Source of the DNA: Hymenolepis diminuta
Lineage: Eukaryota; Platyhelminthes; Cestoda; Cyclophyllidea; Hymenolepididae
Reading direction: 5' to 3'
Length of the DNA stretch: 64,000 bases
NCBI GenBank assembly: GCA_900708905.1
Contig: CAADRB010000013.1
Coordinates: 2,608,877 to 2,672,876 of the forward strand
The position numbers and the translations under genes are program-made. The number at the start of each line of letters is the position of its first letter. Within the stretch, counting starts at the first letter, position 1. The notes under the pieces were generated by a model, which had not been told where the DNA came from, made no database searches, and saw only the letters and a list, made by a program, of their open reading frames with translations. Below are positions 37,901 to 49,062 of the stretch, piece after piece.

Positions 37901-40136
37901 CTATAAAAATAAACTTTTCCAAGAATTATTTTTGAAGATTGAAAATGTGGTTAAGATACTCGAATTATTTAAAATAATTATATTGTATTATAACTGGTTA
38001 AAATTCCCGCAAAATATGAAAAGAAGAAATAATGACATCAGTGTTACATGTTTCTGAGAAGGAGAAGAGTAGAAGTCAGGAAATTCAATTTTTGAGCTTA
38101 GAGCTTCTCTTAATTTTGAGCTCTCAGGAAGACATCTATTTGTAGAAGCTGACTTTTCTCCATTAGCTAGTTTCCTCATTTATTTTGCTTGTGCTTTGCT
38201 CTTTGTATTTCCTCTTTATTTTTCGCCCACCTCCACCACTCAGACGGATAGGATGAAGTAAGTCGGTGTAGTGACTGTGTGCCGGCCGTTCAACAGTTAA
38301 TGTTCTCGTCCGCAATGTCCATGTTCACATCCAGCTAACTAATTGGCTATTTGAACTGGTAGAGTCTGGCTAATAAAACGTGGTATAATTCGAGTTTCTC
38401 ATAGGAGTCCCCGTGATATTATCTTTCAATATAAGAGGAATGTTAAAAAGCTTTCCTGAATGGCCCTCGGAGTTTTTGTCCTTGAACGTGAATAATCTAA
38501 TGCAAGTTTTGTCTTTCCATCCTTACCTTCTGCAACTGATTTGGAGCTGTAGTGATGTGTGCTAAATATAGATTTGAAAATGATGACCTTTAAAATGTCG
38601 TTCCTATTTTGATCAGAGGTAATTTAAGCAGGTTTTTGAAGCTTACTTTAATAAGCTTGAACCGAAAGTTGTTCCCCATACCAATTCGCATTCGGATGAG
38701 TTTTAGAAGAGGTACAGCAACAGCCACGCATGGCGTTTCATTCCTCAGCTACCTTTTCGTTTATAGTACTCTGTTTTCTACCAATCCTGACTGCGACAAC
38801 AGAATAAAGAAGACAGAAGTAGAATGCAACAGGATGTTGCGTAGATTTGTAAGAAATGAACCGTTATAGTTGCATGCCACCAATTAAATGTACGAGTATT
38901 TTATAGCAATATTTAAATGCGTAATAATCGTAATTAATACAGCGAGTAGAGTATACAAGATCCCTGCGAAATTCTGATTTGGCAAGAACACTAATTTGTG
39001 GAAATAACGTATTTGAAAATTGAATATAATTTTGGAATGTTATCTTAATGAGATTGATAGCAGAAGACAACGGATATCTGGAGGTAGAACCATTTAGTAG
39101 AAAAGATGGTAGTATCTGTGGCCTCGAAATTAAAGATTGTTAAACAGCAAAAGCAAATACACATTCCATTTTTCTTTTAATTACTCGAGAAAATATTAAT
39201 GAGTCCCTGCTTTTTTAGCCAAATAAACAATGGTTAGACAGTAAATGAAGCCAAATGATGTTGTTTGGCAGTTTAATTTGCTTGCTTTTGTTATTTCCGT
39301 TTGGATAATAGAAGCGATCAAAACTGTTCATCATCACCGACTGAGCCACTCTACTACAACGGAAAAGTGACAGATATAGACGAGACTGCCGATGCGACAG
39401 TGCAATCCCACCAACTGTCCGATCATGCTTCGGACAGTGTTACCGTCTTCAAAAAGATTCGCATCAACCTCAATACCCTTCACGTTGACAGTAAGTTTAT
39501 TTATTTTTGAATTGTCAATCAGTCATGTTCAGTACTTATTTAAGTCAAGTTTAAATAAGCAAACAAATACTTGAAACACTAAAAAATTTATTTTTTTATT
39601 CAGTCCAGATTTAAATACTAGTGCAAATTTTTGCCGATCTTATGAATATTTAATTATTTAATATTATTTTTATTGATTTTATTTTATTATTTATTATAGT
39701 ATTTGATGGGAGATTCGCTGATGAATGGGGACTGTTTGTTCCTTATGCCATTGCGAAATCATGTTCTCGGGGCACTTGCCAACTCGTATGTATCTTTCCT
39801 TTTCATCAGATTATTAATTATAAATTAAATATCTAAATATTGTCTTTTTCGTTTTCAGGGAAAGTTTTTGATCAATCTGGAAGACACTGGCTTTGCAGTT
39901 TCCAAGGAAACACAGTGGAGAGCTTCAAGAGAAAAGTCCTTCGGTCAAGTTATTAGACGTGGAGTAAGTTTCGAAAATTTTCCCTCCATGGTAATTATTA
40001 AGAAACAGATGACAAGTATGATCTTTTCGTTTAACAGAACTCGAAGATAATCATAGGAACATGTGGTGGAGATTGTGGAGGCTGTTGGCCGGATCCTTTC
40101 TTGATACTCGAAGTTATTGATTTGGAGTCAAGGTGA
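17551..40136 (+). CDS. ADAMTS metalloprotease with GON domain (GON-1/ADAMTS9/20 type)
   Basis: Secreted zinc metalloprotease expected to cleave extracellular-matrix proteoglycans. Thirty-one exons join in phase to 1807 codons plus TGA. Order: signal peptide (1–24); pro-region with basic sites (69–76, 87–88); catalytic domain (about 138–355) with zinc motif HEIGHQLGAKHD (280–291) and Met-turn M331; disintegrin-like (about 357–447); TSR1 with [17 protein letters not shown] (467–483); cysteine-rich block ending [12 protein letters not shown]; spacer; eight or so further thrombospondin repeats (about 825–1590); GON domain (1591–1807). The GON domain limits it to the GON-1/ADAMTS9/ADAMTS20 class. 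Length is close to vertebrate ADAMTS9 (about 1935) but it has fewer repeats. The start at 17551 is chosen because it gives a clean hydrophobic signal peptide; an in-frame ATG at 17494 would bury it. Odd points are a short pro-region without cysteine, a 23-nt microexon and a gap in intron 16. Identity is firm; individual junctions are hand-made. Confidence 0.93.
18505..18615. repeat. AT-rich low-complexity tract in ADAMTS intron 1
   Basis: TTATTATTATTA followed by irregular TTTTATTTTG/TTTTATTTAT units over about 110 bp. This is a degenerate penta/hexanucleotide repeat with no coding potential. Confidence 0.7.
19981..22420 (+). other. ADAMTS exons 3–8: metalloprotease and disintegrin-like blocks
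   Basis: Exons: 19981–20067, 20452–20579, 20653–20675, 21487–21592, 21959–22174, 22252–22420. Exon 3 reads [19 protein letters not shown], the usual helix-strand after the first catalytic strand. Exon 4 ends [11 protein letters not shown]. Exon 5 is a 23-nt microexon (NFKTMAL plus split codons) needed to reach [10 protein letters not shown]. Exon 6 ends inside the zinc motif: Q285 of HEIGHQ is split CA | A across intron 6, with LGAKHD in exon 7. The three zinc histidines (280, 284, 290), the general base E281 and D291 are all present, so the enzyme should be active. Exon 7 also carries [13 protein letters not shown], a conserved ADAMTS block. Exon 8 is disintegrin-like ([16 protein letters not shown]). 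Confidence 0.9.
20753..20798 (+). repeat. Imperfect inverted repeat in ADAMTS intron 5
   Basis: ATGCATCTCCTGA pairs with TCAGGAG…AGATGCAT across a loop of about 15 bases, with a 3-base bulge. The stem is about 13 bp. It could form a hairpin in the pre-mRNA close to the microexon at 20653–20675, or be a chance palindrome. Confidence 0.5.
22789..28905 (+). other. ADAMTS exons 9–17: TSR1, cysteine-rich and spacer blocks
   Basis: Exons: 22789–22890, 22964–23109, 23936–23999, 24078–24168, 24373–24503, 25444–25585, 26047–26157, 26391–26536, 28611–28905. Exons 9–10 finish the disintegrin-like part ([16 protein letters not shown]) and start TSR1; exon 11 completes it (NGGEPC...RVRSCN). Exons 12–14 are the cysteine-rich block, with the hallmark [10 protein letters not shown]...[12 protein letters not shown] in exon 14. 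Exons 15–17 are the cysteine-poor spacer ([28 protein letters not shown]). Exon 16 is shorter than family spacers between the strand ending DDFML and the YSGS strand. The following 2.07-kb intron holds the assembly gap and a possible further exon (27364–27519), so the spacer may be incomplete or alternatively spliced. Confidence 0.85.
26603..26626. other. Assembly gap (24 N)
   Basis: Undetermined bases in intron 16 of the ADAMTS gene. The motif AGGCTTATC occurs just before the gap (from about 26576) and again immediately after it, so the gap may hide a collapsed or duplicated joint. An apparent 101-codon frame across the Ns is an artefact. Confidence 0.99.
29269..35341 (+). other. ADAMTS exons 18–25: thrombospondin type-1 repeat array
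   Basis: Exons: 29269–29711, 30515–31018, 32813–33148, 33848–34057, 34318–34566, 34636–34881, 34952–35128, 35203–35341. Seven exons (19–25) each begin exactly at the first cysteine of a repeat: CSERC, CSTSC, CSATC, CQGTC, CSATC, CIANGC, CPYAC. Introns 18–24 are all phase 0 and fall right after the tryptophan-containing start of each repeat. Exon 18 holds an additional repeat (NSCSARC). Several repeats keep the CxxS/TCG pattern used for O-fucosylation in the family. Large inserts inside repeats (exons 19 and 20) are unusual. The array probably positions the enzyme on matrix; that role is inferred from the family. Confidence 0.88.
37075..40136 (+). other. ADAMTS exons 26–31: GON domain and stop codon
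   Basis: Exons: 37075–37166, 37794–37885, 39312–39490, 39700–39785, 39859–39963, 40038–40136. Recognisable GON landmarks in order: [60 protein letters not shown], and the final cysteine cluster [13 protein letters not shown]. The domain is about 217 residues, the usual size, and ends in TGA at 40134–40136. GON domains are known only at the C-terminus of this ADAMTS class. In nematode GON-1 and vertebrate ADAMTS9 the domain has been linked to gonad morphogenesis and ER-to-Golgi transport; whether that holds here is unknown. Confidence 0.92.
38355..38415 (+). repeat. Dispersed short repeat copy in ADAMTS intron 27
   Basis: Matches the 44180–44244 copy through ACTGGT..AGTCTGGCT and ATTCGAGTTTCTCA. 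It lies in the intron between GON exons 27 and 28, so it is transcribed as part of the ADAMTS pre-mRNA. Confidence 0.5.
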
Positions 40137-40881
40137 TAGACCCGTTCTGCCCCTCTTCTTCAATCAAAAACCAAAAGACAACTGTCCACAATTGATCCAC
40201 CACGATACTTGCCTCTTCTACTATACCTCCAACCTGCCTATATTTTAAACGTTTCTATTTTTGTAAATCAGCCAGAGGAATTCGAGCACAAAAAATGCAA
40301 ATCCGCAGACAAAACCTCTTCTCCTATCCACACATCGCACAAGCCTAGCACTAAAAAGAATCAGAGAGATAGTGTACAATTATACCCTGTTCTTAGACCT
40401 ATCTGCGAAACGACCTAACTCTTGTCTCTTATCAAACGCACATTTTGCTTAATTATCTAGATCTGTAACCTAATAACTCGAAGGCTATGTATTCCCTCTC
40501 AAAATGTGGTCTCTGTGCTACACTCTAGAATATCTTAATATCCTTCTTCCCTTTCAAAATTGTCAGCATTCCTAAATTCTAAAGCCGCCAGATGCGTTAG
40601 GTTTTCTCAAGGACTGTTCCTTGATTCTTAACTTCTACTTGCTCGAACCCTTTTAAAATGAACGAATATAGCAATATTCGATGTTACAATTCTCCCTCCT
40701 ATTCACCATTATCTATACCTCAGTATTAATGGACCTATGAACAGAGCAATGTCTGCTACTCCAATTTCCTTCCCCTATTTACCTCGATTTTCTTCTGGAG
40801 GTTCTTGAGAGAATGTGTATAAAAGAAACTATCTTTTCTGTCGATTAGAGTTTAATTGAAATATCGTTCCGCGGTTGTGCT

Positions 40882-40887
40882 AATAAA
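40882..40887 (+). terminator. Poly(A) signal candidate for the ADAMTS gene
   Basis: AATAAA about 745 bases after the stop codon, followed by a T/G-rich stretch suited to a downstream element (TTTTGTATTTTGTCTTTG). No earlier canonical hexamer was noticed in the 3' region, so this is the best-supported end. A shorter 3'UTR using a variant signal cannot be excluded. Confidence 0.5.
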
Positions 40888-42373
40888 TGAATTTTGTATT
40901 TTGTCTTTGAAATATTCGATGCTTGGATATGGGGGGGGAGAGATATCACATATTTATCTGCCTCAACCGACATTATTAACTTAAATGCATGCGTTTGAGT
41001 ATTTAACTGAATGGGTGTTTTGATTAAAACTGATACCTAGTTCAATTTTCCACCCATAAGTATTCGAACCAAGCTCTAGTCAAATTGATATCTTGAAAAG
41101 TGTCAAATTAGTAAAATTTTTGGAACCAAGAGAACAGCTCGCTTCCTCCTCATAGATTCACGGCAAGCCGTCTGCTTCAATTACTAGTTAACACTACAAG
41201 AGCGGGATAGAGGAAATAGAGACTACAGGAAATGGAATATAAGCACTTTTATAAGAGGAAATGAGTGTAAAGGGAAGGTTCTCTTAAGTAAGGATGACAT
41301 GAGTGTGATAGTTGGGGAAAATGAGAAAACAGAAATGAAGACATAAACGTGTTTGCGTACGCGAACAGGTTGTAGTTTTGCAGATGAACATGGAGTCCTC
41401 CTCCACGGTCAAAGGAGGAAAAGACCTTTCGAAGAATAAGGAATCACTGCAAGCGTAAAATCACTCCTCTTTCTCAAGAGAAAGATTTATTTTTTGGATC
41501 GTGCTCTTTAAATTGTTGGTAGGACAATAAAAATGATTATAACATTATTCGTAAAAGATTTAATTTTTGCGAATTTTTTTCCCATATGTAAACCACGTCA
41601 GAGGTTAATTAGAGTTCAATACGAGAATTGATGTTAGAGCTGGTTTATCTCAGAATTAATGCAGATTTCATATACGAGTTTTGAGTCGGTATTTAAATGC
41701 ATTCTATTTGCTGAAAGTGTACCACTCAAAACGGAGTAGTTGATGGTGTTTTATCACATTGGCTTAAAGTAGCCGTTACTATTGGAAGGAAAGCAAGATT
41801 GATAATTGATAATGGAGATAAAAAGGGTTGAAGAGAAAGGAATGGAAAACAGTTTCTGGATTTTTGGAGGCACATGGCCCAATTGCCACAAAGATGCCCT
41901 CGATCTGATCGGCGAAGATAGTTTAAAGGGAGGACTAAGCAGCTAAGGTACCTGGTTCTGTAGGCTATACCTGTGTGAGTGTGAGGGTGCGGTATAGATA
42001 TGCATATTTTTATTGTAGAAAAGTGCACCTTTGGGTAAAACAGGCAGCCTGCGAAAAAGGGAATCAGGATGCAGGGTGAAGCCTTGGTAACGACATTAAT
42101 ACACTTTGGTAGAGTATATCCGATTCGTTCAATTGAAATTTGGATTGAGTCTTAACGAGGAAAGGCCCATCTGAATCGATAGGCTGGGTGTGACTGAGTT
42201 CTTTGCTATTCCACATTGCAAAGAGAGAGCATTATAAAGTGTAATAAAATTTAATTAATTCGGGGATAAGTAAACCACTACAATGGCCACCGTCTTGAGC
42301 ATTGTCACGCTCTTATCAACTTTGATTGGCCAGCTGCAGATACCGGTGCTAAGTCGCATACCCACGGATTAGC

Positions 42374-42415
42374 TATTATGGCAGCACAATAAAGCATTAT
42401 TGTGCTGCCACAATA
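42374..42415 (+). repeat. Strong short hairpin (perfect 14-bp stem)
   Basis: TGGCAGCACAATAA (42379–42392) is the exact reverse complement of TTATTGTGCTGCCA (42397–42410), with a 4-base loop AGCA. Four more pairs follow beyond one mismatch, making a 42-nt stem-loop. It is too short for a typical pre-miRNA and has no downstream T-run. It may be a snap-back palindrome, the tip of a cruciform or a remnant of a mobile element. Confidence 0.8.
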
Positions 42416-44179
42416 TTAACATCATTTTGTCTCAATATTCAGACCATCTAGCAAACAATTTCATTTGGAATGGCAACAAAATATACATTAGGACTATGAA
42501 AGTACATTTGGAGTGGAGGAAAAAATCCGTTAAATCATTACTGATACGTGCGGAATAATTTATTAAAATGAGCTAACCCCACTTCACACAAGTATTTGCA
42601 TAAATTTCATGAACATCGTTTTCTTTTGCATAAACGCACATCTGGGCACCTGAAAATGTGATCCGAGTGGGACTTGCCCGGTGGTATTGCGATAAATTTC
42701 CCAATCGCATTCTAACCGCATTTAGGGACGAGTGTAGCTGAGGGCAATCGGCAGATAAATGCTATGCATCCAGGGTTTATGTCAGCTATTTGTAAAAGGG
42801 CATTCACATTATTCTGAATGTCAAAAGCATTCAAATATTTGGTGAAAGTGATCACGCCTTCCGATTCATAAGTTGCCGAAATTAACGTACATAATTTCCT
42901 AATTTTGTGTAGATTTTATAAATTTGCGTTTATAATTATAAGAGAACTTTAAATAAAATAATACTTTAAAGAATATCATAGAATTTCACTATTTCCACTT
43001 AGCAGTTTTGTTGTCAATTAAGAATTTAGAAGGAGTCACATTCAACGAACTAGTCCCACTAATTAATATCCAGTGTTTATAAAGAAGTAATTGTTATTAT
43101 AAAGTTTTCTTGAACCACATATTAATATAAACCGTTTTTATGCGAAATTATGCAACTGCTTGCTTCGACTGAGTCTATTCACTGCATTTTACCCCTCATG
43201 TGGTGAAATCGCAGTTATAGGATACCGATCATCAATTTTACTCGTCTTCCTCACGGTAGCTCAGCTACTTTACCTGCGTTATCCCTCACATACGCCGATT
43301 TTAAGGCATGAAGTGCAAACGCCTGTTCCTCACACCATTCTTCTTGTTCCTTTCTCTCCCTCATTCCCTCGGATTTCAATTGCTACTTTACAATAAAATC
43401 TGGTCTACTCGCGATTCATAAAATTCTGATCTGGGAGATGGGATTATTTACTTTTAGCCATTAGTCATACTTTTGTATCTTTACAATTACATTGCATTGG
43501 TATAGATTGAATTGCAAACAAAAGAGTAAAAATCTGAGTTCTCATTCAGTACATTGAGTGATTAAAATGAAGGGAGCGGACGCCGAATTCCCTCCCGAAC
43601 CCTAGGCCATCTTGTTGTAGTACTTTAATATACTTATGGACCAGTAAATATGGTTTTCACATGGACGCGCTGAATTGATATAACAATACGAAGATAGCTT
43701 GAATACCATTCTAAGTTGAGGGAATTTGCACATATGTGCATTCATAAAGCGCTATTAATCACGCTCAGTTTCCATTATCTCCTCGTGAAGTTTACCCAAC
43801 TAAGATTAGCTGTCATGGGTGTATTCCTAAACAGAACCCATTCCGGATGGGATAATGCCGAAGTTAGGATTTTCGATCAGTTAAAGTTGTGGTCCTTATG
43901 TGTGGTCTTTCAATGTGCCTGAGATTTACGCAAAATGGTATATGAACTCCTCGAAGGGGACTCGAACGCAGCCATTATAAGTCGTCTTTCCTATAAGGAG
44001 ATGTGTTTTTTTGATATTACAACTTAGGCAAATACTCATAAAAATATACTGATAATAATTTAGAGGACAGGAGGTCAAAATACACCACTGTCACCATGGT
44101 CACCATGTACTTTTGCTATTTTAGAGCCCACGGGGTCGACTCCCATTGGTGGACGCCAGTGGGCAGAATTGCCAACCGC

Positions 44180-44244
44180 ACTGGTTAAGTCTGGCTTACA
44201 TAGAGAGTGGCAGAATTCGAGTTTCTCACAAGAGATGCTCCACG
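44180..44244 (+). repeat. Dispersed short repeat, best-preserved copy
   Basis: Reference copy of the short family: ACTGGTTAAGTCTGGCTTAC, then GTGGCAGAATTCGAG and TTTCTCACAAGAGATGCTCC. An 11-bp inverted repeat (TAGAGAGTGGC at 44201–44211, GCCACTCTCTA at 44247–44257) brackets its core. The upstream 80 bases are locally GC-rich and may belong to the element. Confidence 0.55.
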
Positions 44245-47200
44245 AAGCCACTCTCTACACAAGTGGCGCGTTGGAAAGCGCTTTTCTAAACGAACTTTGG
44301 AATTATTATTACCAACGGCGCTAGGTAATCTTTGCCAATAAAAGATCACAGAGGAGCTCCAGAAAATTTTGTCTGCCCAACTTTTCAGTTAAATAGGCTT
44401 ATGATTTATAACCAGAAGTTGTGCCAATAAAATATATTGTTCGTGAATAAATATTATTTTATTTCGCTACAAAGGTGAATTAAAGTAGGAGTCATCTGTT
44501 GGCAGAAAAATATTATATATCTATGCGTTATTTGGGCACAATACTTCGTCAATGTGAATATGGTCTCTCTAAACTTTGTCCTTATACCAGCACTTCAGTA
44601 AGTGCAAAAATTTAGAGCGAAAATGACAATTCGCCGATGATAGTATTTAGTTTTGACATTTTTTCAAACTGTGAAGCCTACTCTCAGATGTATTCGCGCC
44701 AAAATTTTAAAATATAATACTGCTAATTTTATAAACAAATAAAACAATTTTCAATAAACTTGAATTCCGTATTTCTGGAAGATAAGTAGTTGAATTGTTG
44801 TGTTCAAAATTTTTTCTTTAACTTAAGGTAAGTTAAAAGAAGTATATACATTAAGTATATAAGTTAGGGGTATCCAAAATTGCAGTTGATTCAGTGATTG
44901 ATACAGTCGGATGTCATAGGTAATGGGGTCCTTGAAAAGAACGATTCTAAATGATTGATTGAGTTGTAGGTATTCAACCATATTTAGTTTTGATCTGAGC
45001 GGCTGAGGCCCTAGCATGGGATGCAACAGTGGCAACGCCGATGAGAATGAAATCACGCATGGAAACTCCACTGGGTTAGCAGTAGGTCATGATAATGAAC
45101 TTCATTTGATTCTCCGTGTATTTGTTTAAATAAACAATGAATGAGTAATAAGTTAGCTACTCTTGTGTAGCATTTAACATGAGGTAATATTAATTTCATG
45201 ATATTTCCACCACTAAAAACATTACTTCCCTTGGTAATGGCATTATTGTTGTCTTTGAAAACACGGGCAGGTGCACGACAATTACTTCGTATCCCAAAAT
45301 GTCCCATGTTGGTTCAAAGCAGCATCAAAATAAAGAAAGCAGCTTTTGGCTTTCCCGTAATCTTGGATGAAGCGTAAAAGGCTGCATTATGTCAGATTTA
45401 TTCTGGAATTATGCACTGAAATAAATTCGACTGACATAAATTGCCTGGAGATGAATCAAGTTAACCCTGGGAATTAACTAAGGCAAAATTCTTCTAGGCA
45501 AAAAAGTCATCTATTCACTCTGGCTTCTAAATTTATTTGTATTTGGAAGTAAATATAGCAGGATGATAATAGTAATAATTTTTCAATCATTGTAAAATTT
45601 CAGCTCTTCCCTGTCGGTTTTATAAAATTTCTAATAACGCTATTACTAATAAAAACTTCGGGGTTAATTTTATATTCAATAATATTCTAAACTAAAGTAG
45701 AACAGAATGCAGCACATTCTAAGAAGAGAACCCTAAAGTAGCCGTAATTCTCGACGATAAAGTTATTTTAAGAGTTCGACCAAATTAGACTAAGAGATAC
45801 ACCTTTACATATCTGATGCTATTCTTAATGGCTAACAGGACAACAGCCTCTCCCTAAATCAAACTACCAAGAGTTGAATTGTACAAATATGTACTTGACA
45901 AACGTAGTGAAATGAGAGAGGAAGGAGGAAACGAGTAAGAGGCTGTATTGCGATTCGGAAGGGAAGGCGTCAGAATTGAGCCGTGAAACTCGGTTTGTGT
46001 TAGACTGAGCGATGATAATGGATGGATAATGTTCATTAATGATAAAAATATCACCAACTGACAATTAGGATGCGGAGAGGTAAGAGCCAGTAAGTGTGTA
46101 TTATATAACCCTAAGAGTAAACATGCAACGATTCCTGTTTGAGCCTAGGAGTCTTTACTTTCTAGGACCGAAATATACAAATATCACTTCCCTCTCTCTC
46201 TCTTCAAAGAATGCATTTTCTACAGTTCAACATACCCTTGTTTATACTTATATTTAGAAGATAGTCAAATCTTCGAACAACTACAACCCTCATTGCACCT
46301 GAGAAGAGACAAGGAAAGATTACTTACGAATGGGCAGGACTATATTCAGCTTGACATCCATCAGAAAACCTCCCTTGACTAAATCAGTGCAAATTATGAT
46401 ATTTCATCATATGTAAGGCTAGCAAATAGGGCAGCAGTGTGTATAAAGAATGAAATTTGGTAGGTTGCGGTCTACAGGCTCGATATTCCAGACAGAGGAG
46501 GAGAAAAAAATGTTCTTGTCATTAGAGCGACAGCCTATTACAGTTCAATTCAAACTATATACAGTATATAATAATTCATATTAGTTCACATAAATAATTT
46601 AAGACTTTATCAATGTTTCAAAAATAATGGAAAGAAAAAAAATGTTTTTAATCTCGCTAAGAGGAAATATTTAATTATTTTCATAATCGCTTTTTCGCCT
46701 TGACAGGGTAACACCAGGGGTCACTTTTATTGTAAACAAGTATGTTAAGGAAGTGGAATTTTGCAATGACCGAACACCTTGAGGTCGTATCTAATTGGGA
46801 TAATACAAGCTAAGAAAATGAGATCTGATATTAGAAACCAATATCACATCTCAGTGATATAAATTTTTTCCAATCGTTCTTTGATCGACAAGAATGATCT
46901 TTATGAACATTTCCTAAAACTCGCCGTTGGACGGTGAGAAGAAATGTAGGAGAATCTCGGATAGAAACATTTCGCATTTCGCCACTCTTAAGTGTCATTC
47001 ATTATATTTGAAGGGGTATCCCAAACTAATAAATTAATTTGTATTCAATCCTATATTTAGGACACAGAGTTTATCCTAGAAAACTTCCTTTGTACCGCAC
47101 TGTCTTCTTTCTGTAGGTAGATTTGGGCTGGCAATTTAGCGGCATTGGGTGCATGGTGATTTAACATTCCTAGGCTTTGCGGTTAGAAGCATAATTTTGT

Positions 47201-49062
47201 TGACATCCCCAGTTGGCAGCGGTAAGAGCTAACCGTGTGCAGCGACAAACTTCCTTCCTCATAATCAGGTTATTTATCATTCTGTCATTTTGTGATGCAT
47301 CTTCGTCAGTTAGTTCATGAATACGAAAGTTACCTTATTTAGCAATAGGACACAGGACAATATAGCGACATATTCTAAAAAGGATTGTCAGAGTGACAGC
47401 ATGTCAACTTGACGTGTGATACAACGTGGTTACATAAATACTCGCTTTCTTACGTGATGATCGCTAAAATTTTTAAGTTTTTAAAGAATGCTTTTTTCTC
47501 AACACTCACTCTTGGCAGAAAACGAACGTTTCTTAAAGTCTTAAAGTCTTTTCAACTAAGAAACGTGTATGACCACCCATTACGCTACTAACACACAAAT
47601 AGGAGGTAATATTTAGATCAAATTTGGCTCAAAATTTACCGTATTATACTGAAAACCTTGAAACAATGACGAAAGTACTTCTTCAAAAAGGTGTTTAATT
47701 TCGAAGTTTCATTAACTATCAGTGAAGAGTTTTGAAGTTTCATCAGTTGGCGAAAGATAAATACAGAGAGTTATTCAAAAGTGATACTTGAAAACGATCT
47801 CCGATCTCTTAAATATTCAAGGCGGTAAGTTACTGACGTATTCTAAATATGAGAATTAGTTATTAAGGTGCAAAAATGGTGAAGGATCGTTGCAGGACCG
47901 CATCAATATTAAGATCGCTGAGAAATGTAATGCGAAATTCAGGATTACTGATTATACATAGGAATCCTTAGCGATATAAAAAACTGTAGGCAGCCTTGTT
48001 GAGTTAAACATGTAAGCTTTTACGTCGTGCTAGTTCTTTAGCAATTAAAAAGTAAAATATGCTACCTACAAATGGCAATTTATGTCAACTAGCAGATCTG
48101 TAAATCGAAAGATAGGAACGGCACATCAACCGATCTTTTGAAATTGGTAAATTCGAATGTATGCCTTCTTCAGCTACCAGACTAATGAAAACTGTGCTGT
48201 GACACGCAGGATAGCGAAAATGGAAGAAAGTACAAACCTTCGGTCTTAAGAACCTTACAGAGGTGCATGTAGCTGGGATTTAACCGAATGTTATATTCCA
48301 AATGCTACAGCCTAGATGACCTTATTGATAATGCGGCGCAAATCGCAACTTGACTGAAGCAGAAATCGTCGATTTCGAGACCGGGATATCAATTAAATTA
48401 TTGGAGGGCTACTACACAATCCCTTCCTGATAAAGCCCACTAATCACCACCTACATGATTTTATTGGAAGCACTTGAAACGTCTCTTCTGATATCTCCAA
48501 CTCTGTTACCCCGACTGCTTTTGTTTAATCGCTATCGATTGCAGTACTCTTCCTAACTCGCTATCACACTTATTTCTTCTTTCCCGCTTTTGATTCTAAC
48601 AATACCATAAGAATCCATAAATTTAATAGTCCCTCACACACCGAACGTTTTAATACATATATACATATATATATTATTATTAATACATATCTGGAAGTTC
48701 GAAAGTAATTGCTTCAATCTCGAACACCTTATCATTTCCTATGACATCGCCTACGGTATTTGTTCTAAAAAGCGAAAACTCGGTCCTTCGCTTTTGATGA
48801 GCAAACAATATTTTTGATGAAAACAAACCCAGTTGCATACTATGGCTAAGATCGGATAACAACAGTGTCGTGACAGGCAGAATTCGTTTCAAGAATCCAT
48901 AACAAAATAAAAGTAAACGTTTAATACAAATTATATTACAGCTGAGATCATATGCTGACTTCTTTTGGTAAGTGACAATCTTTTGCATTCACCAGTAAGA
49001 AATAAGAAAAAAACACTTCCTTTTTTACAACATATGAATTTAATGCAAAAAATAAAACGTTC

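Larger units (their letters stand above)
40888..49062. other. Gene-free intergenic stretch, 41–49 kb
   Basis: No gene is supportable on either strand. Frames of 60–100 codons (for example near 41726–42028 minus and 43160–43396 plus) have low-complexity or hydrophobic AT-derived content and no splice context. The right-hand part (below 49062) should include the 3'UTR of the minus-strand gene that stops at 49063. A perfect hairpin, one dispersed repeat and a CT-rich tract (46191–46204) are the only structures seen. Confidence 0.5.

Noticed and set aside
38340..38420. Hammerhead ribozyme in the dispersed repeat (GAGAAAC on the minus strand looked like the GAAA box)
   Set aside because: No CUGAUGA box or matching stems were found in any of the four copies.
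43957..43970. tRNA B-box-like sequence (minus strand GCGTTCGAGTCCCC)
   Set aside because: The T-arm stem does not pair, and no acceptor stem or A-box at the right distance could be found.
48680..48988. 102-codon minus-strand frame just after the solenoid gene's stop
   Set aside because: It begins after an in-frame stop with no start context or splice acceptor that would extend the gene; most likely 3'UTR.
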